NCBI RefSeq assembly: GCF_014699115.1
Contig: NZ_JACXAD010000021.1
Coordinates: forward strand, 44,066-108,065
Reading direction: 5' to 3'
Source: Hymenobacter montanus
GTDB lineage: Bacteria; Bacteroidota; Bacteroidia; Cytophagales; Hymenobacteraceae
DNA length: 64,000 nt
Part shown: piece after piece, positions 41,327-50,123 of the stretch
How the letters are laid out: every line of letters begins with the position of its first letter
How positions within the stretch are numbered: position 1 is the first letter of the stretch
Position numbers and translations under genes: made by a program
Notes under the pieces: generated by a model
What the model was told of the DNA's origin: nothing
Database searches by the model: none
What the model saw: the letters and a program-made list of their open reading frames with translations, nothing else

Positions 41327-43162
41327 ATGCAATACCTGGAAGGCCGCAAATACGTGGTGCAAGGCATTTTTTTGGTGGTGGCGCTGATTTTCCTCACGCG
41401 CCTGTTTTTCATGCAGGTACTGGATGGAACGTATAAGCTGGCCGCCGACCGAAACACCCTCCAACGCCTGGTCCAGATTCCGTACCGGGGCCTGATTTAC
41501 GATCGGAAGGACCAGCTGCTGGTGCAGAATACCCCCGTATACGACCTGATGGTGGTGCCCCGCGAGGTGAAGCAGCTGGATTCGGCCCGCTTCTGCGCCT
41601 TGCTGCAAATCCCGATTGAGGACCTGCGCGCCGGGCTGCTGGCCGCCAAAAAGTATTCCCGGGTGAAAGCCTCGCCGCTGGTCCAGAATCTGACTACGCC
41701 CGAGATGGGGTCGATTCTGGATAAGCTGATGGATTTTCCGGGGTTTCGGCTGCAGGCGCGCATGGCCCGGGTCTACCGCACGCCCAACTTGGCTCACGCC
41801 CTGGGCTACGTGGGCGCCATCACCCCGGCGTTTCTGGAAAAGCCGAAGTACGCCAAGTACCAACCCGGCGAAAACGTGGGCATTTCGGGCCTGGAAGCCT
41901 ATTACGAGCAAACCCTGATGGGCCGGCGCGGGGTGCAGTACAAGATGGTGAACGTACGCGGCATCGAAAAGGGCAAGTTCCGGGACGGCGAGTTCGACAC
42001 GCTCTCGGTGGCCGGGCAAGATTTGCACCTGAGCATCGACACCGAGCTCCAGGCCTACGGCGAGAAGCTGCTAGCGGGCCGGCGCGGCTCCATCGTGGCC
42101 CTCGACCCCAAGACCGGCGAAATCCTGGCCTTCGTGTCGGTGCCGAGCTACGACCCGAAGCTGCTGACGGGCAAGGGCTCGGGCAACCGCTACATGGCCC
42201 TGCTCCGGAACCCGGACCGCCCACTGTTCAACCGCCCGCTGATGGCCACCTACCCGCCGGGCTCGGTATTTAAGCTGGTGAACGAGCTGGTCGCCCTGCA
42301 ATTAGGGGTGGTCCGCCCCGGAACCGGGTTCGAGTGCAACCAGACGCTGGTGAAGTGCACCCACCGCCACGAGTATCCGGCCAACGTGAGCCTGGCCATC
42401 AAGAATAGCTGCAACCCTTATTTCTACCAGGTAATGCGGGCTGCCGTGATGCGCGGGCTGTCGCGCAACAAGTTCGAGGACGCCCGCCTGGGCCTGGGCC
42501 AGTGGCAGAAGATGGTGAAATCGTTTGGCTTAGGCGAGAAGCTGGGGGTGGACGTGGCTCAGGAAAAGCGGGGCCTCATTCCCTCGCCGGAGTATTACGA
42601 CAAGCGGCGCGGCTACCACCACTGGAACTTCAAATCGGTGTATTCGCTCAGCATTGGCCAGGGCGAGATTGGGATTACCGGCTTGCAGATGGCCAACCTG
42701 ATGGCCATCATTGCCAACCGCGGCTATTATTACACCCCGCATTTCGTGCGCGGCATTGGCAGCGGCGGGCCGCTGCCGCAGTTCCAGGAGCGGCACTACA
42801 CCGCCGTCGACACAACCCTGTTTAAGTACGTCATCCCCGGCATGCAGCTGGTGGTGGACAGCCGGGGCGGTACGGGCTACCTGGCTTCGCTAGCGGAGTT
42901 TGGGATTACCATGGCCGGCAAAACCGGCACCGTCCAGAATGCCCACGGCTTCGACCACGCGACCTTCGCCGCCTTCGCCCCGGTGAACGACCCCAAGATT
43001 GCCATTGCCGTATTCATCGAAAACAGTGGCTTTGGGGGCACCAGCGCCGCCCCGGCCGCCGGCCTGCTGATCGAAAAATACCTGCGCGGCAAAGTGGCCC
43101 CTTACCGCCGGAGGTGGGAAGACTGGATTATGCACGGCAACTTCACGATGAACCTGCATTAG
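41327..43162 (+). CDS. mrdA: Penicillin-binding protein 2 (elongation transpeptidase)
   Basis: 611 aa. One N-terminal membrane helix (YVVQGIFLVVALIFLTRLFF), then the PBP dimer domain (RGLIYDRKDQLLVQNTPVYD). The transpeptidase domain has SxxK at S313-K316 (YPPGSVFKLVN), SxN at S361 (IKNSCNPYF) and KTG at K532 (MAGKTGTVQN). Together with mreBCD it forms the lateral-wall elongasome. It crosslinks new peptidoglycan in the periplasm. RodA, often next, is not present; an SDR gene follows. The ATG chosen gives a normal cytoplasmic tip before the membrane helix. Confidence 0.93.
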   Translation: MQYLEGRKYVVQGIFLVVALIFLTRLFFMQVLDGTYKLAADRNTLQRLVQIPYRGLIYDRKDQLLVQNTPVYDLMVVPREVKQLDSARFCALLQIPIEDLRAGLLAAKKYSRVKASPLVQNLTTPEMGSILDKLMDFPGFRLQARMARVYRTPNLAHALGYVGAITPAFLEKPKYAKYQPGENVGISGLEAYYEQTLMGRRGVQYKMVNVRGIEKGKFRDGEFDTLSVAGQDLHLSIDTELQAYGEKLLAGRRGSIVALDPKTGEILAFVSVPSYDPKLLTGKGSGNRYMALLRNPDRPLFNRPLMATYPPGSVFKLVNELVALQLGVVRPGTGFECNQTLVKCTHRHEYPANVSLAIKNSCNPYFYQVMRAAVMRGLSRNKFEDARLGLGQWQKMVKSFGLGEKLGVDVAQEKRGLIPSPEYYDKRRGYHHWNFKSVYSLSIGQGEIGITGLQMANLMAIIANRGYYYTPHFVRGIGSGGPLPQFQERHYTAVDTTLFKYVIPGMQLVVDSRGGTGYLASLAEFGITMAGKTGTVQNAHGFDHATFAAFAPVNDPKIAIAVFIENSGFGGTSAAPAAGLLIEKYLRGKVAPYRRRWEDWIMHGNFTMNLH

Positions 43163-43279
43163 CAGCAATAAGCGGTTGGCGCCCGGCCCCGTCGCTTCCG
43201 GAAATAAGCTTGCACCTCATAACCCAACGCGCTTTTGGGGGTTGTACGCCGGTATAATCTCCACTAATTCGATTTCCAC

Positions 43280-43996
43280 ATGGAATCTCTGCAAGGAAAA
43301 ACGGCCCTCATCACGGGCGCGGGCAAAGGCATCGGCCGCGCGGTAGCGCTCGCGCTCGCCCAGGAAGGAGTGAAAGTGGGCTTGGTGGCCCGTACCGATA
43401 ACGACCTGCAAGTGGTGGCCGCCGAAATCATCGCTGCCGGGGGCACCGCCGCCACGGCCGTAGCCGATGTGGCCGACCGCACGGCCGTAAACGTGGCCGT
43501 GGCCAGCATTCAGCGGGAATTGGGGCCCGTCGACATTCTCATCAACAACGCCGGCATTGCCACCTTTGGCAAGTTCCTGGACCTGGAGCCCGCCGAGTGG
43601 GAGCACATCATCCAGGTAAACCTGATGGGCACGTACTACGCCACCCGGGCAGTATTGCCGGGCATGATCGCACGTCAGGCGGGCGACATCATCAACATTT
43701 CGTCCACGGCCGGGCAGCGTGGGGCCGCTCTCACCAGTGCCTACAGCGCCTCCAAATTTGCCGTGCTCGGCCTCACCGAATCGTTGATGCAGGAGGTCCG
43801 TAAGCACAACATCCGCGTGTCGGCCCTCACGCCCAGCACCGTGGCCACCCCGCTGGCGATGGAAAACAAGCTCACCGACGGCAACCCCGACAAGGTGATG
43901 CAGCCCGAAGATCTGGCCGAGTTCATCGTGGCCCAACTGAAGCTGAACCGCCGCATCTTCATCAAAGAAGCCGGGATGTGGTCGACCAATCCGTAA
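43280..43996 (+). CDS. Short-chain dehydrogenase/reductase, FabG-like
   Basis: 238 aa. TGAGKGIGRAVALALAQEG binds NAD(P) at residues 12-20. INNAGIATFGKF carries the structural NNAG, and the catalytic set is completed by Ser in INISSTAGQRG and by Tyr155 and Lys159 (SAYSASKFAVL). The family is classical SDR, closest in look to 3-oxoacyl-ACP reductase FabG. Whether it serves fatty-acid synthesis or another ketone cannot be told. It has its own gap of 117 bases after the PBP2 gene. Confidence 0.83.
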   Translation: MESLQGKTALITGAGKGIGRAVALALAQEGVKVGLVARTDNDLQVVAAEIIAAGGTAATAVADVADRTAVNVAVASIQRELGPVDILINNAGIATFGKFLDLEPAEWEHIIQVNLMGTYYATRAVLPGMIARQAGDIINISSTAGQRGAALTSAYSASKFAVLGLTESLMQEVRKHNIRVSALTPSTVATPLAMENKLTDGNPDKVMQPEDLAEFIVAQLKLNRRIFIKEAGMWSTNP

Positions 43997-44202
43997 CCTG
44001 AGAGGCCCAAACGAGCCTCGCTGCTTTGTGGCCTCTTGCTGGCGCGCGTCGGTGACGCGCTGCCCACTGGCTCGACTTTTTCAAACGCGCCGTGAGCGGT
44101 TCGGACCCGAGTCTTTCGTGCTACGTGTCCCAGACGCGCCAGCAGGGGCACTGGCGCAGGGGCGATGCTGAGCTGCCGGGCAATAACCTAGAGTTGAGCG
44201 CG

Positions 44203-44865
44203 CTATAGTTGGCTAAAAGGGATATTCTGAATGCGGTAGGATTTCCAGTCTTTATAGTCGAAATGCCACCACTCGGCGTCAAGACCGGTAAACCCGTTTT
44301 CTTCCATTTTGCTTCTGAGCAGGTCCCGCAGGGCGCGTTGCTGAGGCGTGCCACCCGCGTAGCTGGCGTAGGAGCGCTCACTCATCTCATCGTACTCGCC
44401 GGGCATCGCGACTTCTTTCCCGGAAGCAATTTCGTAAAGGCTCACGTCGACTGCGCAGCCGCGGTTGTGGCGTGAGCCCTTCTTCGGATTGGCAACAAAC
44501 TGCTTGCCGGTCGCCGGAGTTATATCCCAGAATATTTTGGTTACGCTCCAGGGGCGATACCCATCGAATACCAGGAGCCGATAGCCAAGGAGCTCCAATG
44601 CCTTGTTGGCCCGGCTCAGCGCTTCGGCGGCCGGGCGCTGCAGAAACGCGCGGGCTTCGGTGTAAACTGGTCGGCCCGCCAGGTTTTTGCTGGTAGCGTA
44701 CCGGATATCCAGCTTAATGGTTGGATCGAGCTTAATCAGTTCGACTAAATCCGAGTTCTTAAAAGTGCCCTTTTCCCGGGGTGGCTTCGCGACGCAACTG
44801 CTGAACAGGGCCGAGAAAAGAACGACCCAGCGTATCCGGTCGCGCTGCTTCGGGAGAATAAACAT
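44203..44865 (-). CDS. VanX-like D-Ala-D-Ala dipeptidase lipoprotein
   Basis: 220 aa. A hydrophobic N-terminus (IRWVVLFSALFSSCVAK) ends in a lipobox-like Cys24. The M15D zinc motif SRHNRGCAVDVSL (H133, D140), catalytic E198 and ligand H201 (DAEWWHFDY), and the conserved DGYRPW with Arg104 are all present, so the enzyme should be active. It is predicted to hydrolyse D-Ala-D-Ala or a related cell-wall dipeptide. No vanHA ligase genes are nearby, so a role in peptidoglycan recycling is more likely than vancomycin resistance. It lies 58 bases downstream of nuoN on the same strand. Confidence 0.87.
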   Translation of the reverse strand: MFILPKQRDRIRWVVLFSALFSSCVAKPPREKGTFKNSDLVELIKLDPTIKLDIRYATSKNLAGRPVYTEARAFLQRPAAEALSRANKALELLGYRLLVFDGYRPWSVTKIFWDITPATGKQFVANPKKGSRHNRGCAVDVSLYEIASGKEVAMPGEYDEMSERSYASYAGGTPQQRALRDLLRSKMEENGFTGLDAEWWHFDYKDWKSYRIQNIPFSQL

Positions 44866-44923
44866 CGCAGGGAAGGGTTACATTAACGGGCTAACGTTCG
44901 GGGCGCTTTACCAAAGCCCGCGG

Positions 44924-46330
44924 CTACAGCAGTCCACTCAGGAAACCCGGGGCAATGCCCAACACCAGCGTGAGCAGGGCCAGCAGGGCCAGGGTCGCCG
45001 TTTGAATGCCATCAACCGGCACCAGAGTAGCATCTTCTTCGGCTGGGCGCAGGTACATGGCAATCAGGGGGCGCAGGTAGTAGTACAGGCCCACCATGCT
45101 CATAACCACGGCGAAAACGACGAGGCCGATGTTGTGTTGCTCGGCCGCGGCGGCTAGCAAAAAGAACTTGCCAAAGAAGCCGCCCGTGAGCGGAATGCCG
45201 GCCAGCGAGAGCATGGCTACCGTCATGGTAAAGGCCAGCAGGGGGTTGGTTTTGCCGAGCCCGTTAAGGCCGGCGTAGTCGTCGCGCTGGCGATGTTCGG
45301 CGACCAGCTTCAGTACCCCGAAGGCGGCGATGGTTGCGATGGAGTAAGCCAGGGAGTAGAAGAAAATACCATTAGCTGCGGGGCCGGTGAGGCGGCCCTG
45401 GCTGGCCACGAGGCCAATGAGCAGGTAGCCGGCGTGGCTCACGCTGGAGTAGGCCAGCATGCGCTTGGCACTGGTTTGCGCGGCGGCCCCCACGTTGCCG
45501 AGCAGCAGGGTGAGGGCGCACATGGCCTGAATGGTGGGCAGCCAGAAACCCTGGGCCGTGGGCAGGGCCACGGCCAGCAGCTTGAGGAAGGCGGCAAAAC
45601 CAGCCGTTTTCACCACGGTGCTCATGAACGCGGTGAAGAAGGTGGGCGTGCCCTCATACACGTCGGGCGTCCAGAAGTGGAACGGCGCGGCCGATACCTT
45701 GAAGCCGATGCCAATAATCATCAGCAGAATGCCGATGTAAAGCATGGGCGCGAGGCTGACGTTAGCCGGGGCCGCAATGGCCGCGGCCAGCTGCGAGAGC
45801 ACGAAGGTGCCCGTAGCGCCATAGAGTAGCGCAATCCCGAAGAGCAGAATACCCGTGGCGAAGGCCCCCATCAGAAAGTACTTGAGGGCCGCCTCGTTCG
45901 AGCGGGAGTCGCGCTTGCGCGAGCCGGCCAGCACGTACATGCAAACGCTCAGGATCTCGATGCCTACGAAGAGCATCAGCAGGTGGTCGTAGCCGACCAT
46001 CATGATGGCGCCCACCAGCGAAAACAGCAGCAGGGCATAATACTCGGCCAGGTTGGCTTCGCCGGCCAGCACGTAGCTGCGCGAGAAAGGCAACAGCACG
46101 ATGGTAGTGAGCAGCACAATACCGGTGAAGGCCACCGTGTAGTTGTCGACCACCAGCATGTTGTTGAAGTAGGACTGGGGGGCGGGGAGCACGCTCCAGT
46201 CGGCCAGGTTGGCCCCCAACACGGCCAGCAGCAGTAGCATGGCGCCGGGCAGCAGCACCTTATTCGAGCGCAAAAAGCCCAGGAACAAGTTAAGGATGCC
46301 GAAGACCGAGAGAAGAATGATAGAGATCAT
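44924..46330 (-). CDS. nuoN: NADH-quinone oxidoreductase subunit N
   Basis: 468 aa with about 14 membrane helices. Characteristic blocks are LLMLFVGIEILSVCMYVLAG (conserved Glu), SNEAALKYFLMGAFATGILL, FHFWTPDVYEGTPTFFTAFM and AYSSVSHAGYLLIGLVASQ. It is one of the three antiporter-like proton-pumping subunits of complex I. It follows nuoM after a 180-base gap that contains an inverted repeat array. The order M then N is standard for the end of a nuo operon. Confidence 0.93.
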   Translation of the reverse strand: MISIILLSVFGILNLFLGFLRSNKVLLPGAMLLLLAVLGANLADWSVLPAPQSYFNNMLVVDNYTVAFTGIVLLTTIVLLPFSRSYVLAGEANLAEYYALLLFSLVGAIMMVGYDHLLMLFVGIEILSVCMYVLAGSRKRDSRSNEAALKYFLMGAFATGILLFGIALLYGATGTFVLSQLAAAIAAPANVSLAPMLYIGILLMIIGIGFKVSAAPFHFWTPDVYEGTPTFFTAFMSTVVKTAGFAAFLKLLAVALPTAQGFWLPTIQAMCALTLLLGNVGAAAQTSAKRMLAYSSVSHAGYLLIGLVASQGRLTGPAANGIFFYSLAYSIATIAAFGVLKLVAEHRQRDDYAGLNGLGKTNPLLAFTMTVAMLSLAGIPLTGGFFGKFFLLAAAAEQHNIGLVVFAVVMSMVGLYYYLRPLIAMYLRPAEEDATLVPVDGIQTATLALLALLTLVLGIAPGFLSGLL

Positions 46331-46338
46331 AGTGTTTT

Positions 46339-46507
46339 TTAGTGCTTGGTGCCTGGTTGTTAGTGCTTGGTGCTTGGGTGTTGGTGCTTGGGTGTTGGTG
46401 CTTGGTAGATAAGAGGCCTTCGCTGCCCCACTATTTCAATATCAAAGCCAATCGTCAACAACCAAGCACCAGGCTCTAAGCACCAAGCACCAATAACCAA
46501 GCACCAC
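46339..46507. repeat. Inverted array of GTGCTTGG words between nuoM and nuoN
   Basis: The left part (46339-46406) has about seven near copies of GTGCTTGG or GTTGGTGCTTGG in direct order. The right part (about 46460-46507) carries the reverse complements (CCAAGCACCA, AACCAAGCACC). Some 50 bases of unique sequence lie between. On the transcript this forms a long hairpin within the nuo operon. Confidence 0.75.
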
Positions 46508-46510
46508 CTA

Positions 46511-47977
46511 TTAACGCCCAACCAGCGCCAGGATAGAAGTTACGGCCGGCTCGGAGAGCTGCAGGAAGGTATTCGGAAACAGGCCCAGCCAGAATACCAG
46601 CGCGATGAGTGGCCCCAGCACTAGCAGCTCCCCGCCGGTCAGGTCGGTGATGGTGGTGGAGAAAGTCGAGTCAGGCCCCAGCATCACGCGCTGGAACATG
46701 CGCAGCAAGTACACGGCCGAGAAAATGATGGTGAGGCCGGCAATGGCGCCCGCCCAGGCGTTGTATTGGTACACGCCCCCCAGCAGCAGAAACTCCCCCA
46801 CGAAGCCGCCCGTCAGGGGCAGGGCCACGGTGCTCAGCAACATCACTAAAAAGCACACCGAGAGTACGGGCGTGCGGCGGGTGAGGCCGCCCAAATCGGG
46901 AATGTAGCGGGTGCCGGTGCGGCGCTCCAGGGCGTCGGCCACGAAGAACATGCCCACCACGTTCACGCCGTGGGCCAGCATCTGGATGACCGCCCCTTGC
47001 AAGCCAATCTGAGTGAGCGAAAACACCCCGGCGCCCATCAGCCCCACGTGGGAAAGCGACGAGTATGCAATGAGCCGTTTCAGGTCGCGCTGCCGAATGG
47101 CAATGACGGCACCATAGATAATGCCGATAATGGCCAGGATGATAACCAGCTTGCCCCACTGACTCGTACCCAGCGGGACGATTGGCAGCAGCCAGCGCAT
47201 GGTACCGTAGACGCCCATTTTCAGCATGATGCCCGAGAGCAGCATGGTAGCCGGGGCGGGCGACTCCGTGTACGTATCGGGCTGCCAGGTGTGAAACGGG
47301 AAGATGGGCATCTTCACGGCGAAGGCCGCAAAAATCAGCCAGAATAGCCACGACTGCTCCGACGCGCTGAGCTTCAGGCCATAGAAAGCGGCTAAGTCCG
47401 CAGAATGAGCCGCCAGGGAGTTCGCGGCCGGGCCGGTTTGCAGGTACAGATACACGAAGCCCGCCAGCATGAACAGTGAGCCAACCACGGTGTACAAAAA
47501 GAACTTCAGCGTAATGGCAATTCGCCGCTCCCCGCCCCAGGCCCCCGCCAGGAAATAAATCGGAATCAGGGCCACTTCCCAGAAGAAATAAAACAGGAAG
47601 GCATCGAGCGAGACAAACACCCCCAGCAAGCCCGTTTGCATGAACAGCACCAGGGCGTAAAAGGCCGCGGGGTTGTCGTAGTCGCGCTTGAAAGCCGCCA
47701 GCAGAATGAGTGGTACCAGAAAGGTGGTGAGCAGCACCAGGAGCAAGCTCAGCCCATCGAGGCCAATGTGAAAATTGAGGCCGGCCGAGGGAATCCAGGC
47801 GTAGTTGAGGTTGAAAAATTCAGAGCCGTGGGCCTGGTAGGCAAACGCCGCGTAGGCGGCCAAACCAAATTCGAGGAGGGCCGCGCCCAGGGCCAGGGCG
47901 CGGGTGGCAGCTCCCTTAGTGAAGTACAGCAGTACAGCGGCAGCAAGCGGGAGGAAAAGCAGAACGGCAGTCAGCAT
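46511..47977 (-). CDS. nuoM: NADH-quinone oxidoreductase subunit M
   Basis: 488 aa starting MLTAVLLFLPLAAAVLLYFT, chosen since it begins with the expected first membrane helix; upstream in-frame starts add an Arg-rich tail. Conserved blocks include LFYFFWEVALIPIYFLAGAW (with the key Glu), FPFHTWQPDTYTESPAPATM, LLSGIMLKMGVYGTMRW and AYSSLSHVGLMGAGVF. It is a proton-pumping antiporter-like subunit of complex I. No nuoL or nuoK gene precedes it here: the next genes on the same strand are the DUF1501/DUF1800 array. Confidence 0.93.
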   Translation of the reverse strand: MLTAVLLFLPLAAAVLLYFTKGAATRALALGAALLEFGLAAYAAFAYQAHGSEFFNLNYAWIPSAGLNFHIGLDGLSLLLVLLTTFLVPLILLAAFKRDYDNPAAFYALVLFMQTGLLGVFVSLDAFLFYFFWEVALIPIYFLAGAWGGERRIAITLKFFLYTVVGSLFMLAGFVYLYLQTGPAANSLAAHSADLAAFYGLKLSASEQSWLFWLIFAAFAVKMPIFPFHTWQPDTYTESPAPATMLLSGIMLKMGVYGTMRWLLPIVPLGTSQWGKLVIILAIIGIIYGAVIAIRQRDLKRLIAYSSLSHVGLMGAGVFSLTQIGLQGAVIQMLAHGVNVVGMFFVADALERRTGTRYIPDLGGLTRRTPVLSVCFLVMLLSTVALPLTGGFVGEFLLLGGVYQYNAWAGAIAGLTIIFSAVYLLRMFQRVMLGPDSTFSTTITDLTGGELLVLGPLIALVFWLGLFPNTFLQLSEPAVTSILALVGR

Positions 47978-48436
47978 GAACGAGCGGGTTGGGCGCGTTG
48001 CGGCACGGGAGCACCCGCATCGCAAATTGACCGCAAACTTACGCATTGAGGCGTAAGGCCCCGCCGTATTTTTTGAACTTCTCCGGTCGCGCCATCTTCC
48101 ACCTCAGTAACTCCGTCGGATCATCAGCCCGTCGTTGATAGCACCCAGCTCCTCCGGGCGGCGTGGAGGCCCACCAGCTTGGGCAACGACAGCCGTCGTT
48201 TCTATTCTGCTTGTTCTGCTCATGGGCCGGCCCACCAACCAACTGCCCGCGCTGCTGCGGTTTTATTGCGGCGGCCCAAGTCTGCGGCCGCTAGCATCTT
48301 GTGTAACAAGCCCTTGAAGGCCATAAGGCGATCCTCAAGGGCTTGGATCATATTTCTGAGCCGTCCGGCCCGCTTGGGCACCAGAGGCGTTCACCTCTGG
48401 TGCCTCGCGGTCGTGGCCGGTGCGGTTATCCGGTTA
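47978..48436. other. Intergenic region between the DUF1501 array and nuoM
   Basis: About 460 bases without a convincing gene. It holds the terminator hairpin of the last DUF1501 gene (48307-48345) and should contain the nuoM promoter. Nothing else was recognised. Confidence 0.5.
48307..48345 (-). terminator. Terminator hairpin of module 1
   Basis: CAAGCCCTTGA and TCAAGGGCTTG form an 11-base stem around 17 bases. The same hairpin follows the DUF1501 genes of modules 3 and 4. Confidence 0.6.
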
Positions 48437-50023
48437 TTAAAGCACGGAGAGGCTGCGGGCGCTCACGCGCTGTCCCTCGCGCACGTGGCAGTAGTAAAGC
48501 CCGGCCTTGAGGCCGCTCACGTCCACCGGCACCTGACACTGGCCCTGGGGCATCGCCCGGTCGAGCACGCGGCGCACCTCACGGCCCACCACGTCGCGCA
48601 ACACCATCTGCACGTGGCCCCCCTGGCACTCAAACGTGGCCGTGGCCCGCTCGCGGGCCGGGTTGGGGAACACGCTGAAGCCAGTTACTTCCAGTTCAGC
48701 CGCCGGCGTCGAGCCCGTAACCGTGCCCTGGCGAATGACGGGCACGTACGGGAACTGGCCCACACTCGAGGGCAGCAGCGCGTTGATGGTGGCCTGCGGC
48801 ACCTGGAACCAGTCTTTGAGGATGCTGGCGTAGACAGAGCGGAAGTCGATCTGCATGGGCAGGTTGTCGACGAAGGTCGTGTCCGCTGGGATGGTGGGGT
48901 TGGGGCCGTGGATGATGGGGTTGACGCTGGTGCCAAACACGATCATCGGGCCGGCCTCGCCGTGGTCGGTGCCGTTGGCTGAGTTGGAGACGATGCGGCG
49001 GCCGAACTCGGAGAAGGTCATGCCCACCACCCGGTCCTGCACCCGCAGCCGGCGCAGGTCGTCCTGGAACGCGTCGAGGGCTACTGAGAGCTTGCCCAAC
49101 AGCGTAGCGTGCTCGCCCGTGGTGTTGCCATTGGCTCCATCCACCTGGTCGCTGTGGTTATCGAAGTCGCCGAGGCTGCAGATGTAGACGCGGGTCTGCA
49201 GGCCGCCGGCCACCAGCTGGGCCACGATCTTGAGCTGATCGGCCAGCGCGTTCTGGCGGGCTGCGGGGTAAAGGGGGGAGAGGTTCTGAGCCCGGGCGGC
49301 GGCCTGCTGGATGGCCGTCACGTACACCTGCGTTTGCTGCACCACCTGCCGGATGAAAGTCAGCTCATGGCCGAACGGCGTGTTGGGGGCCATGTCGACG
49401 GCGCCAGTAAGCAGTTGCAGAAAGGAGGTAGTACTTCTAATGGCCATGCCCATGTTCACGGCCGGTCCCTGCACGACGTTGCTCACGACCGAGCCGATGG
49501 TGATGGCCAGCGGGTGGGGAGCCTGGGCGTTGGGATAGCCGATGGGGAAGCCGGGATACTCACCATCCAGGTAACGCCCGGCCCAGCCCGAATTAAGCGT
49601 CACGTCGGAGTCGGCCGCCGTAGCCCAGATATCAAAAGAACGGAAGTGGGAGCCATTAGCCTCGGGGTAGCCCACGTCCTGAACAATGCCAATCTGGCCA
49701 TTGTCGAAGAGGTTCTTGACCTTGACCATGGCCGGGTGAATGCCCGTGGCGCCTCGTAGCGTCAGCACGCGGTTCTGGGCGATGGCCACGTTGGGGCGGG
49801 CGCGCATCAGATTGGTGTACTGGTCGAGGGGAATGATGGTGTTGAGCCCGTCGTTGCCGCCGCTGAGCTCGATAAGCACCAGCACCCGATCAGTATTGGT
49901 GGCGCCGCCCGTGAGTTCGAACAACTGGGGCGAAAATCCATAAGCCCCGATGGGCATGCCACCCAGCAGCGTGGGCAGCACCGTGGCGGCGGCGGTGGTT
50001 TGAAGGAAATGTCTGCGTTTCAT
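48437..50023 (-). CDS. DUF1501 protein with T9SS sorting domain (module 1)
   Basis: 528 aa. The N-terminus MKRRHFLQTTAAATVLPTLL has a twin-arginine (RRHFLQ) signal. DRVLVLIELSGGNDGLNTII and MTFSEFGRRIVSN with DHGEAGPMIVFG are hallmarks of the DUF1501 family, which has an alkaline-phosphatase or sulfatase-like fold and unknown function. The last 80 residues (FSVFPNPARERATATFECQG ... VDVSGLKAGLYYCHVREG) are a type A T9SS sorting domain, so the mature protein should reach the cell surface through the PorU/PorV machinery. It lies 100 bases after its DUF1800 partner. Its C-terminal domain is the same as in module 4. Confidence 0.87.
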   Translation of the reverse strand: MKRRHFLQTTAAATVLPTLLGGMPIGAYGFSPQLFELTGGATNTDRVLVLIELSGGNDGLNTIIPLDQYTNLMRARPNVAIAQNRVLTLRGATGIHPAMVKVKNLFDNGQIGIVQDVGYPEANGSHFRSFDIWATAADSDVTLNSGWAGRYLDGEYPGFPIGYPNAQAPHPLAITIGSVVSNVVQGPAVNMGMAIRSTTSFLQLLTGAVDMAPNTPFGHELTFIRQVVQQTQVYVTAIQQAAARAQNLSPLYPAARQNALADQLKIVAQLVAGGLQTRVYICSLGDFDNHSDQVDGANGNTTGEHATLLGKLSVALDAFQDDLRRLRVQDRVVGMTFSEFGRRIVSNSANGTDHGEAGPMIVFGTSVNPIIHGPNPTIPADTTFVDNLPMQIDFRSVYASILKDWFQVPQATINALLPSSVGQFPYVPVIRQGTVTGSTPAAELEVTGFSVFPNPARERATATFECQGGHVQMVLRDVVGREVRRVLDRAMPQGQCQVPVDVSGLKAGLYYCHVREGQRVSARSLSVL

Positions 50024-50123
50024 GGTTATTTTAATGATTAAGTGGCTGGTTGTTGAATTGCTATGCGGTGCCTGGCTGGTTTCTCAGAGAAATCAGCCAA
50101 GCGACCATTTAGCCATCTAACCA

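Noticed and set aside
44203..44865. Vancomycin-resistance operon
   Set aside because: Only a VanX-like gene is present, without vanH, vanA or vanRS. A cell-wall dipeptide role is more likely.
46339..46507. CRISPR array
   Set aside because: The repeated words are about 8-12 bases, contiguous and without unique spacers of constant length, and no cas genes are present.
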